Source: Deltaproteobacteria bacterium
GTDB taxonomy: Bacteria; Desulfobacterota; Desulfobulbia; Desulfobulbales; BM004
DNA length: 8,451 nt
Assembly (NCBI GenBank): GCA_019312985.1
Contig: JAFDCC010000163.1
Span: forward strand, 1-8,451
Direction of reading: 5' to 3'
Shown: positions 1-7,815 of the stretch, in pieces
How positions within the stretch are numbered: the first letter of the stretch is position 1
Layout: every line of letters begins with the position of its first letter
Notes under the pieces: generated by a model
Told to the model about the DNA's origin: nothing
Seen by the model: the letters and a program-made list of their open reading frames with translations, nothing else
Databases searched by the model: none
Program-made: the position numbers and the translations under genes

Positions 1-266
1 GCCAGGGAATATACCGAGTCACCTTCCCGTTGTCAACAAAAAACTACGGCCCGCTCGCGGCACAATTCTGCCCCCTTTTTTGCAGCGGCTCTCTTTGTTT
101 TTTCAAAAAAAACCTCACAACACTATTGCCCTCTCACCAGACAAATTGTATAGGTATCAAGAGTTTCTGTTTTTTTATTTCATGTGCAAACCGCAGGCAC
201 CTGAACAATTTGGCCGGTTTCGGCAGCGGCAAACAGCTAAACGATTTGATGATCGGGGAAGGATTC
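1..266. other. Upstream region of hisB without a supported gene
   Basis: This stretch is visibly richer in A and T than the rest of the window and has several homopolymer runs: T runs near 76-81 and 170-176, and a T run followed by an A run near 104-119. One reading frame stays open through it into hisB, but its translation is rich in Cys and Phe, matches no family I recognise, and lies before the normal N-terminus of HisB. I read it as noncoding leader and promoter DNA. No His-codon leader peptide typical of his-operon attenuation was seen. Confidence 0.55.
126..154 (+). promoter_or_regulatory. Candidate sigma70-type promoter upstream of hisB
   Basis: A -35-like TTGCCC (126-131, four of six consensus bases) and a -10-like TATAGG (149-154, four of six) are separated by 17 bases, the optimal spacing. 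It sits in the A/T-rich stretch about 110 bases before the hisB start. The match is only moderate, and chance matches are expected in A/T-rich DNA. Confidence 0.3.
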
Positions 267-863
267 ATGGGTAATACATCGAGAAGTGGGAAAATACACC
301 GCAGTACCGGGGAAACGGATATCCGGGTCAGCCTCAAACTTGACGGTTTGGGGACCACCTCCATCCGCAGCGGTGTTTCCTTCATGGACCACATGCTGAC
401 ACTTTTTGGGGTGCACGGTTTTTTCGATCTCGATATCGAAGGGGCTGGAGATACCGAGGTGGATGACCATCATACCGTGGAGGACCTCGGCATCTGCCTC
501 GGGCAGGCATTCAAAAAAGCCTTCGGCGACATGGAAGGCATCTGCCGTTACGGTTTCAGCGTTGTCCCCATGGACGAAGCCCTGGCCCAGGTTGCCGTCG
601 ATATCTCCAACCGGCCCCACCTGCACTTTGATGCACCGATCAAGGACCAGAAGGTCGGGACCTTCGACACCGCCCTTGCCAAGGAATTTCTCCGGGCCCT
701 GGCGCTGCATGCCGGGCTTACCCTGCATATAAGCGTAGTGCACGGCGACAATACCCACCATATTATCGAGGCCGTCTTCAAGGCGCTGGGGCGTGCCCTC
801 GGGCAGGCGGTCAGCCCGGAGCCCCGGAGTAAAGGAGTCCTTTCTTCAAAGGGCTCCCTGTAA
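267..863 (+). CDS. hisB: Imidazoleglycerol-phosphate dehydratase (HisB)
   Basis: HisB dehydrates imidazole glycerol phosphate to imidazole acetol phosphate, the sixth step of histidine synthesis, in the cytoplasm. The 198-residue product is the usual length of a monofunctional IGPD, with no phosphatase domain. Visible motifs are DHM (41-43), the metal-binding HHTVED (68-73), PMDEALA (101-107) and the second metal site HHIIEAVFKAL (164-174), which is the pattern of the Mn-dependent 24-mer enzyme. The ATG at 267 was chosen because GGGGAAGG lies 4 bases upstream and the protein then begins at the normal family N-terminus; an ATG at 249 and a TTG at 30 are in frame but lack support. The C-terminus runs six residues past the usual SKGVL ending. 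No other his gene is in view, so this hisB is apart from a complete his operon, at least on its downstream side. Confidence 0.96.
   Translation: MGNTSRSGKIHRSTGETDIRVSLKLDGLGTTSIRSGVSFMDHMLTLFGVHGFFDLDIEGAGDTEVDDHHTVEDLGICLGQAFKKAFGDMEGICRYGFSVVPMDEALAQVAVDISNRPHLHFDAPIKDQKVGTFDTALAKEFLRALALHAGLTLHISVVHGDNTHHIIEAVFKALGRALGQAVSPEPRSKGVLSSKGSL
834..857 (+). repeat. Stem-loop at the 3' end of hisB
   Basis: GGAGTCCTTT (834-843) and AAAGGGCTCC (848-857) pair over 10 bases, with one G-U pair, around a CTTC loop. The structure ends three bases before the hisB stop codon. No T tract follows, so it is not a standard intrinsic terminator. It could stabilise the 3' end of hisB mRNA or be a by-product of the coding sequence. 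Confidence 0.5.
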
Positions 864-933
864 GGAAGTCATGAGAACGCCGCGAACGGCTGGCTGCTGC
901 CGGCAGTGAATCTTAATCATAAGGAGAATCCCA

Positions 934-1569
934 GTGAAAAACATTCATTTTTTCGGTGCCGCCCTGGCCCCACTTTTTTTATTCCTTCTGGCCGCAGGGT
1001 GTTCCCAGGTCATGCTGGAAGTGCCGGAAAAGGAGCCCCTTGCAATTAACTCCATCGGGATCCTGCCGGTACATCCTGCTGCGGTTGCAGTTCTTGAGGC
1101 AGATGCCGCCACACGGCAGCAGCTTGAAGACGGCGCAACGGTTCTCGATTTCCTCTTGGGTGATTACTTTCAAGGCCGTGACAATGTTCACTTTATTGCA
1201 CAGGACACCCTGGAGGGCCTGCAGTCATACGCGTCGGGTGATCCCCTCCGCCTCGCCCTGGAGGCGGGCCAGCAGCTCCAGTATGACGCAGTGCTGGTGA
1301 CAGATATCGCCCGGTACCAGACCCGGGCCGGATCAACATACGCCTCCGACAAGCCGGCTTCCGTGGCCTTTTCCTTTAAGCTTCTTGCCATGGCAAACGG
1401 CCAGGTCATCTGGAACGGTGAGTTTGACCAGGCGCAGCAGCCGCTCTTCGAAAATATCCTGGGCTCCCGTTCGACCGGTTCCGGATTTCGCTGGCTGACG
1501 GCCCCGGAACTGGCGGCCGCCGGACTGACCAAAAAACTCAACAGCTGCCCCTACCTTCTTCGGGACTGA
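934..1569 (+). CDS. Putative outer-membrane lipoprotein of unknown function
   Basis: The 211-residue product starts with a short hydrophobic signal sequence (about 4-22) and a lipobox ending LLAAGC, with Cys23 as the likely lipidated residue. Ser at the next position argues against inner-membrane retention, so the outer membrane is likely. The mature part has an early hydrophobic strand reading SIGILPV (40-46), then YDAVLVTDIARY (117-128), PASVAFSFKLL (141-151) and VIWNGEFDQAQQPLFENI (158-175). This alternation resembles the periplasmic alpha/beta fold of CsgG/FlgO/TolB-N-type lipoproteins, but I cannot assign a family. The start is a GTG at 934 preceded by a strong AAGGAG at 921-926. It follows hisB by 70 bases and precedes the ttcA-like gene by 12, which suggests cotranscription with the latter. 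No binding or catalytic site is evident. Confidence 0.85.
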   Translation: MKNIHFFGAALAPLFLFLLAAGCSQVMLEVPEKEPLAINSIGILPVHPAAVAVLEADAATRQQLEDGATVLDFLLGDYFQGRDNVHFIAQDTLEGLQSYASGDPLRLALEAGQQLQYDAVLVTDIARYQTRAGSTYASDKPASVAFSFKLLAMANGQVIWNGEFDQAQQPLFENILGSRSTGSGFRWLTAPELAAAGLTKKLNSCPYLLRD

Positions 1570-1581
1570 TCCGCGCAAGTC

Positions 1582-2307
1582 ATGAAAGGCCTCAGCAGGG
1601 CGGCAAACCGGGCCATCGGCCGGGCCATGCACGACTATGGCATGCTGGCCGACGCTGACCGGCTCCTCATCGCTGTTTCAGGCGGTATCGACAGCCTCGT
1701 TCTCACCTGGATCCTCAACCATTGGCAGCACAAGGCCCCCATCCGCTACGAGATCCTCGCCGTTCACATTGACAACGGTTTTGACCGGGAAACCGGTGAC
1801 AGGGTTGCCGGGCAGCTGCAGCAGATCGGCGTCCCTTATCTGGTAGAAAAAACTGAATTCTGGCAGAGGGCCGTGGCGGCAGAGGGAGGCAAAAGCGTCT
1901 GCCACCACTGCTCCCGCCTCCGCCGCAATCACCTCTTTTCCATGGCAGAGGAAAAGGGGTTCAACAAGATAGGCTTGGGTCACCACAAGGACGATATCCT
2001 GGAAACCTTTTTCATCAACCTGCTTTATGCCGGCAATATCAGCACCATGGTGCCGAGGCAGGAACTTTTTGCGGGCCGCCTCCAGATTATCCGGCCCCTG
2101 GCCTACCTTGAAAAAACCGACATCATGGAAATAGCAGAAACCGCCGCCATTGTGCCGGTGAAAAACCCCTGCCCCAGAGATGCCGACTCCAAAAGGCAGG
2201 AGGCCCGGAAACTTGTTGCCTTCCTCAGCAGCCTGACGCCCCGGGTCAAATCAAACATCTTCGCCGCCCTCTCCAACATCCGCCAGGATTACCTGCTGAA
2301 CAGTTAA
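1582..2307 (+). CDS. ttcA: TtcA-family tRNA 2-thiocytidine synthetase (PP-loop, Fe-S)
   Basis: TtcA-type enzymes activate cytidine 32 of certain tRNAs with ATP and insert sulfur, using a [4Fe-4S] cluster. The 241-residue protein shows the PP-loop SGGIDS (33-38), the paired cysteines CHHCSRLRR (Cys107, Cys110), GHHKDD (133-138) and a third cysteine at 197 within NPCPRD; these three are the probable cluster ligands. It is shorter than E. coli TtcA (311 residues) and has NPCP where the E. coli protein has a CxxC-like segment, so it belongs to a compact branch. The exact tRNA target is therefore inferred; a related PP-loop thiolase role is possible. The ATG at 1582 lies 12 bases after the lipoprotein stop and has only a weak ribosome binding site, consistent with translational coupling. 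Confidence 0.85.
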   Translation: MKGLSRAANRAIGRAMHDYGMLADADRLLIAVSGGIDSLVLTWILNHWQHKAPIRYEILAVHIDNGFDRETGDRVAGQLQQIGVPYLVEKTEFWQRAVAAEGGKSVCHHCSRLRRNHLFSMAEEKGFNKIGLGHHKDDILETFFINLLYAGNISTMVPRQELFAGRLQIIRPLAYLEKTDIMEIAETAAIVPVKNPCPRDADSKRQEARKLVAFLSSLTPRVKSNIFAALSNIRQDYLLNS

Positions 2308-2320
2308 GGCCGGACGGCCT
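2307..2320 (+). repeat. Small stem-loop overlapping the ttcA stop codon
   Basis: AGGCC (2307-2311) and GGCCT (2316-2320) pair around a GGAC loop, starting on the last base of the TAA stop. No T run follows, so termination by this element alone is doubtful. The stem is only five pairs, and a chance origin is quite possible. Confidence 0.3.
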
Positions 2321-2354
2321 CCAGGCCCGGAAGATCCCGGCAGCAGGCCATTCC

Positions 2355-2389
2355 ATAAAACCCCTCCATGGGGGCAGGCCGCATGGAGG
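2355..2389 (-). terminator. Candidate intrinsic terminator in the convergent spacer, for the MBL transcript
   Basis: CCTCCATG (2363-2370) and CATGGAGG (2382-2389) form a perfect 8-base stem with an 11-base loop. Read on the minus strand, the stem is followed by GG and then TTTTAT (2360-2355). An alternative hairpin, CCCC with GGGG closing directly on the same T run, is also possible. It lies about 40 bases after the stop of the metallo-hydrolase, which suits the end of the dut-MBL transcript. The T tract is short, so efficiency is uncertain. Nothing resembling a T tract follows it on the plus strand. Confidence 0.5.
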
Positions 2390-2428
2390 CAGGCGCAGGG
2401 AGGGCAGCGGCAAAAGGAGGGAGGGGGC

Positions 2429-3220
2429 TCAACCCCGTGCCAGGCAGAGCAGTTCCCCGGCAGCCTCCTGGCGGGCCACCGTAACGGTGACCGTTCTATC
2501 CCCGCAGCATGGACTGCAGTCCAGGGCAGCCCGGGCAGTTTGCCGGGCTATTTCCGGGTGGTTGTTTTCCTCGCTCAAATGGGCCAGGACGACATGCTGC
2601 AGGCTTTCATGGGCAAGCTCACGGAGAAAACCGGCGGCCTGGTTGTTATCAAGATGGCCCTGGCTGGAGCGTATTCGCTGCTTCAGGTAGGGTGGATAGC
2701 TGCCGTTCTGCAGCATGGCCGCATCATGGTTACTTTCCAGCACAAGGCCCTGGCAGGAGGCCAGGCGGTGCAGCATAAGCCGCGAAACCTTGCCGGTATC
2801 AGTGCAGTACCCGAAAGAAACATGGCCGTCTGAAATTCGAAAGCCAACCGGATCATCGGTATCATGGGAAATGGCAAAGGGGTGGATCTCCAGGTTGCGC
2901 AACTGGAAGGGAACGCCGGATTCAAACTCGTTGTAGGAAAAAAGCCGGTTGACGATTCCGGCGGCGGCGGCAAAGGTCGCGGGGGTGGCATGGACCGGTA
3001 TCTTCACCCGGCGTGAAAGGACCCCGACTCCCTGGACATGATCATTATGCTCATGGGTTACAAGGATGGCGTCAAGTGCGGCGAGCTCGACGCCGATGGC
3101 CGCCAGCCTCTTCTGCAGTTCCCGGCCGGACATCCCGGCATCTATGAGAAGAGCGGTCCCGCCGGACTCGACATAGGTGGCATTGCCCCTGCTGCCGCTT
3201 CCCAAAACACAGAATTTCAT
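2429..3220 (-). CDS. MBL-fold metallo-hydrolase, YycJ/WalJ type
   Basis: This is a 263-residue metallo-beta-lactamase-fold protein close in length and motif order to Bacillus YycJ (WalJ), a DNA nuclease-like phosphodiesterase family. Seen in order are the N-terminal GSGSRGN (7-13), the metal-binding THEHNDH (55-61), SHDTDDP with a probable metal His (119-), YCTDTG with Asp141, LESNHD (161-166), SSQGHL (185-190) and LAHLSEENN (212-220). The family is known to act on DNA ends in vitro; the in vivo role in Gram-negatives is unclear. The start at 3220 gives the usual MKFCVLGSGS N-terminus. An in-frame ATG at 3244 would add eight residues and has no better ribosome binding site. It lies 86 bases downstream of dut and is probably cotranscribed with it. 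No WalK/WalR genes are nearby. Confidence 0.9.
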   Translation of the reverse strand: MKFCVLGSGSRGNATYVESGGTALLIDAGMSGRELQKRLAAIGVELAALDAILVTHEHNDHVQGVGVLSRRVKIPVHATPATFAAAAGIVNRLFSYNEFESGVPFQLRNLEIHPFAISHDTDDPVGFRISDGHVSFGYCTDTGKVSRLMLHRLASCQGLVLESNHDAAMLQNGSYPPYLKQRIRSSQGHLDNNQAAGFLRELAHESLQHVVLAHLSEENNHPEIARQTARAALDCSPCCGDRTVTVTVARQEAAGELLCLARG

Positions 3221-3306
3221 CTCAGCCCCGACCGCCCTCTGCATCTTTATTCATAAAAAACATTGTGTTGTTTCCGTTATTGCGACGCGGTTCTGCTGCA
3301 GGCACC

Positions 3307-3762
3307 CTATTTGCCGGTATGGCCGAAGCCGCCTGACTGGCGGGCTGTTGCATCAAGCGCCGCTACGAGCTCCATTTCCGCCCGCTGCACCGCGGCTGCC
3401 ACGAGCTGGGCTACCCTGTCACCGCGGCGGATGGTATACGGCCGGGGGCCGAGATTGACCAGGCCTATTTTTACCTCGCCGCGGTAGTCGGCATCTATGG
3501 TCCCCGGGCTGTTTATGACTGTGACCCCGTGTTTAACGGCAAGACCGCTGCGGGGCCGCACCTGTACCTCGTAGCCGGGCGGGATGGCGATCGCGATATT
3601 GGTGGGGATCAGACTGATCTGCCCCGGGGCCAGTTCCACCGGCTCTGCGACTGCGGCAGCCACATCCATGCCGGAGGCGTCAGCCGAATGATAGGCGGGC
3701 AACCGCAGGCCCTCTGTTTTATCCGGGTCCAGCCACCTGACTCGTATCGTAACAGGATTCAT
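3307..3762 (-). CDS. dut: Deoxyuridine 5'-triphosphate nucleotidohydrolase (dUTPase)
   Basis: Dut hydrolyses dUTP to dUMP and pyrophosphate, which keeps uracil out of DNA and supplies the thymidylate precursor. The 151-residue product has the size of the homotrimeric enzyme, and all five motifs are present: I ASGMDVAA (29-36), II RPRSGLA (69-75), [13 protein letters not shown] (87-96) with catalytic Asp90 and uracil-stacking Tyr93, [11 protein letters not shown] (112-120) and [12 protein letters not shown] (141-151). Motif V differs from the common RGSGGFGSTG at two places, but the key Phe and the glycines are kept. The ATG at 3762 has AGGGAG four bases upstream; a TTG at 3780 in the same frame was not chosen. 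It follows the M16 peptidase gene by 43 bases, on the same strand, and is likely part of one transcript with it. Confidence 0.96.
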   Translation of the reverse strand: MNPVTIRVRWLDPDKTEGLRLPAYHSADASGMDVAAAVAEPVELAPGQISLIPTNIAIAIPPGYEVQVRPRSGLAVKHGVTVINSPGTIDADYRGEVKIGLVNLGPRPYTIRRGDRVAQLVAAAVQRAEMELVAALDATARQSGGFGHTGK

Positions 3763-3793
3763 GGCACTCCCTGGTTGCAATGACAGATAGATT

Positions 3794-3810
3794 TGTGAGG
3801 GCAGCTCACA
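3794..3810 (-). repeat. Stem-loop spanning the stop codon of the M16 gene
   Basis: TGTGAG (3794-3799) and CTCACA (3805-3810) form a perfect 6-base inverted repeat with a 5-base spacer. The M16 stop codon (3806-3808) lies inside one arm. No T tract follows on the minus strand, so it is probably not a terminator, and dut follows closely. Confidence 0.35.
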
Positions 3811-5059
3811 CCGCCCAGTCTATCCCGTTTTTTTCAAGGGGCCCTAAACCGGCACAGGTAAGTTCCTGTTTGCCGAAAATCATGCTGCTCAGCCGCATGA
3901 TATCATCGGCCTTGACCCCGTCAATGGCGCCAAGCACCTCCTGCAGAGGAATTTCCTTGCCAAAGTAGAGTTCATTCCTGGCAATCCGGCTCATGATCGC
4001 CTCCATGTTCTCCATGGCGAGGACCAGGCCGCTCTTGACAAAATCCCGGGCATGGGCCAGTTCCTCGTCGGTAACAGGATTGCGCTGCAGTTCCCTTACT
4101 TCCCGGGCTGTCAGCTCCAACGCTTCATTAACCGAGTCGCGGTCAACACCGAGATAAATGGCAAGGTAACCGGAATCCGCGTAGGAGGCGATATAGGAGT
4201 AGACCGAATAGGCCAGGCCCCTCTTCTCCCGGATCTCCTGGAAGAGGCGCGAGCTCATGTTGCCGCCGAGCAGGACATTGAGCATGAGGCAGCCGTACCG
4301 GTCTTTATCTGTAACCGACAGCCCGTAAGTTCCCTGGAGGATATGCACCTGCTCAAGGGGCTTGGTGTACACCCTGCGGGAAGGGGGAAGCTGCTTCGGT
4401 TTCCGGCGCTGCCGCGCCGGTTCGCCAACCTGGCCGAGGTTGCCAAAGGCTTGCAGCCAGAGGGAGACAAAGTCAGCGTGGACAAGGTTGCCGGCGGCGG
4501 CGACAACCAGGCGGTCGGTGGTATAGTGATTCTGAACATAATCCAGGAGATTTTTCGAATCCATGGCCGCAACCACTTCATGGCTGCCGAGAATGGATCG
4601 GCCAAGTGGGTGGCTCCCCCAGAGAAGGGCGGCGAAAAGGTCATGGATGTGGTCGTCGGGAACGTCTTCGACCATGTGTATTTCCTGGAGGATCACCTGC
4701 CGTTCCCGCTCTATCTCCTCATCTGCAAAGAGAGAGTTGGTCAGCAGGTCGGTCAGCAGTTCCACCAGGACCGGGAGTTTGCTGTCCATGACCGTGGCAT
4801 GCAGACAGGTGTTTTCCCGGGTGGTGAAGGCGTTGGCGGAGCCGCCGAGGACATCGAACTCCCTGGCAATGTCCCGGGCCGAACGGCTGGCCGTCCCCTT
4901 GAAGAACATATGCTCGACAAAGTGGGCCGAACCGCAGTTCAGGTCATGTTCATCGCGGGAGCCGGCATCAATCCACACCCCGACCGAAACCACCTTGGCG
5001 TGCGGATACGCTTCCGTGATAATCCTGACGCCGTTGGGGAGGAGTGTCCTGTTAACCAT
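3806..5059 (-). CDS. M16 family zinc metallopeptidase (pitrilysin/processing-peptidase type)
   Basis: The 417-residue protein belongs to the single-unit, bacterial processing-peptidase-like branch of family M16 (YmxG/PqqL-type), which cleaves peptides inside a clam-shell chamber. The inverted zinc motif HFVEH (46-50) and a third ligand, Glu126 in the segment QVILQEIH, lie 76 residues apart as in active members. [11 protein letters not shown] (72-82) matches the N-domain, and the C-domain carries [20 protein letters not shown] (265-284), the substrate-anchoring segment. No signal peptide is seen, so it is probably cytoplasmic. An open frame runs upstream to 5137, but that stretch holds the pnp terminator, and family N-termini begin near [10 protein letters not shown]. 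The start at 5059 has no visible Shine-Dalgarno; its leader is pyrimidine-rich. Position between pnp and dut is common in related bacteria. Confidence 0.94.
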   Translation of the reverse strand: MVNRTLLPNGVRIITEAYPHAKVVSVGVWIDAGSRDEHDLNCGSAHFVEHMFFKGTASRSARDIAREFDVLGGSANAFTTRENTCLHATVMDSKLPVLVELLTDLLTNSLFADEEIERERQVILQEIHMVEDVPDDHIHDLFAALLWGSHPLGRSILGSHEVVAAMDSKNLLDYVQNHYTTDRLVVAAAGNLVHADFVSLWLQAFGNLGQVGEPARQRRKPKQLPPSRRVYTKPLEQVHILQGTYGLSVTDKDRYGCLMLNVLLGGNMSSRLFQEIREKRGLAYSVYSYIASYADSGYLAIYLGVDRDSVNEALELTAREVRELQRNPVTDEELAHARDFVKSGLVLAMENMEAIMSRIARNELYFGKEIPLQEVLGAIDGVKADDIMRLSSMIFGKQELTCAGLGPLEKNGIDWAV

Positions 5060-5095
5060 GGAATAAAAAAGGGTGAAAAAGCGGGTATTGCCTGG

Positions 5096-5127
5096 AAAAA
5101 GAGCCCCCCTGCCAGCGGCAGGAGGGC
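5096..5127 (-). terminator. Intrinsic terminator after pnp
   Basis: Read on the minus strand, an 11-base stem (GCCCTCCTGCC, 5127-5117, pairing with 5113-5103 and containing one G-U pair) closes a 3-base loop and is followed at once by TCTTTTT (5102-5096). It begins 12 bases after the pnp stop codon. Stem strength, tight loop and T tract make this the clearest terminator in the window. It implies that the M16-dut-MBL genes rely on readthrough or on their own promoter. Confidence 0.85.
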
Positions 5128-5139
5128 CTGGTCTCATTA

Positions 5140-7230
<2,091 letters not shown>

Positions 7231-7252
7231 GTATTCTCCTTGTGATGTGTTT

Positions 7253-7306
7253 CAGCTCCAGGCGCTGCAACCCTGCCCATGACAGGGGCGCAACCGCCTC
7301 AGCCTG
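7253..7306 (-). promoter_or_regulatory. Imperfect hairpin in the pnp leader, candidate RNase III/autoregulation site
   Basis: The two arms pair in blocks: CAGCT (7253-7257) with AGC-TG (7301-7306, one bulge), AGGCG (7260-7264) with CGCCT (7295-7299), TGC (7266-7268) with GCA (7290-7292), and CCCTG (7271-7275) with CAGGG (7283-7287). That gives about 18 pairs around a 7-base loop. It ends about 12 bases before the pnp Shine-Dalgarno. In E. coli a pnp leader stem at this place is cut by RNase III and PNPase then represses its own translation. The same role here is inferred from position and shape only. Confidence 0.45.
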
Positions 7307-7314
7307 AATTGTCT

Positions 7315-7333
7315 GGAAGCGGGGATCGCTTCC
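7315..7333 (-). repeat. Perfect 7-base stem-loop in the rpsO-pnp spacer
   Basis: GGAAGCG (7315-7321) and CGCTTCC (7327-7333) pair perfectly around a 5-base loop. A second hairpin, CGGCCG (7334-7339) with CGGCCG (7349-7354) around a loop that is A-rich in the RNA, adjoins it. Neither is followed by a T tract on the minus strand. They probably belong to the structured pnp leader or to rpsO 3'-end processing. Confidence 0.45.
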
Positions 7334-7402
7334 CGGCCGGTGTTTTTTCGGCCGCCCCGGGTAAAAGGAACGGCGCGAGGAAAACCTGCAGATGGAAAGA
7401 GC

Positions 7403-7431
7403 AGGCGGACCGGCTGAATTGTTCTCCGCCT
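7403..7431 (-). repeat. Stem-loop directly at the rpsO stop codon, possible weak terminator
   Basis: On the minus strand AGGCGGA begins inside the rpsO TAG stop and pairs perfectly with TCCGCCT (7409-7403), with a 15-base loop. The sequence after it, GCTCTTTCC, is only weakly T-rich. In E. coli rpsO is followed by a terminator that is partly read through into pnp; this hairpin occupies the matching position, but its T tract is poor. Confidence 0.35.
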
Positions 7432-7699
7432 ACTTGCGGATGCCAAGCTCTTGGATTATGGCACGATACTTGGAAATATCCTTCTGCTTCAGGTACTGCA
7501 GCAGTCTCCGCCGCTGGCCGACGAGCTTCAGCAGGCCGCGGCGGGAATGATGGTCCTTCTTGTGCACCTTGAAATGCTCGGTCAGGTAGCTGATCCGGTC
7601 ACTCAGCAGTGCGATCTGCACCTCGGATGAGCCGGTATCGTTCTCGTGCGTTTTGAACTTTTCAATGATTTCGTGTTTCTTTTCAGCTTGCTGTGCCAC
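7430..7699 (-). CDS. rpsO: 30S ribosomal protein S15
   Basis: S15 binds the central domain of 16S rRNA early in 30S assembly and forms an inter-subunit bridge. The 89-residue product has the exact family length and its hallmark helices, including [20 protein letters not shown] (17-36) and [20 protein letters not shown] (50-69). The start is GTG, six bases after a strong AGGAGG. It lies between truB and pnp, a widely conserved order. S15 represses its own translation in several bacteria through a leader structure, but I could not identify a clear S15 site in the 116-base truB-rpsO spacer. Confidence 0.98.
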   Translation of the reverse strand: MAQQAEKKHEIIEKFKTHENDTGSSEVQIALLSDRISYLTEHFKVHKKDHHSRRGLLKLVGQRRRLLQYLKQKDISKYRAIIQELGIRK

Positions 7700-7815
7700 A
7701 ACTATCCTCCTCGTATTCGTGTCAGTAAATGCTGTAGAGCCAGTTCTGTTTTAATTACCGGGTAAATGCCGCAGGGCACATGGCGAAAACGCTTCTAGCG
7801 CCCTGAATATCCTCA
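7700..7815 (-). other. truB-rpsO spacer (rpsO leader)
   Basis: This 116-base spacer contains the strong rpsO ribosome binding site (AGGAGG, close to 7706-7711). It also has a small hairpin, CGCT-AGA-AGCG followed by TTTT on the minus strand, near 7785-7800. That hairpin is too weak to call a terminator. I could not find a convincing promoter, although rpsO has one here in E. coli. A 21-codon frame overlapping the truB stop has no ribosome binding site and no recognisable content. Confidence 0.4.

Noticed and set aside
30..266. N-terminal extension of HisB from a TTG at 30
   Set aside because: The extension matches no IGPD N-terminus and is compositionally unlike a protein; the ATG at 267 has a ribosome binding site and gives the normal length.
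3221..3254. Tiny upstream frame of 10 codons ending next to the MBL start
   Set aside because: It has no ribosome binding site and no distinctive codon content; overlap with the start is likely chance.
3794..3810. CRP-like site TGTGA-N7-TCACA
   Set aside because: The spacer is seven bases instead of six, and the element lies over the end of the M16 coding sequence, so a chance palindrome is more likely.
5060..5137. Upstream start for the M16 peptidase at 5137
   Set aside because: The added 26 codons are the pnp terminator hairpin and its T run, and family N-termini begin at the ATG at 5059.
7279..7572. Plus-strand frame of 97 codons across the rpsO-pnp spacer
   Set aside because: It overlaps rpsO in antisense, and its protein sequence is low-complexity with no family resemblance.
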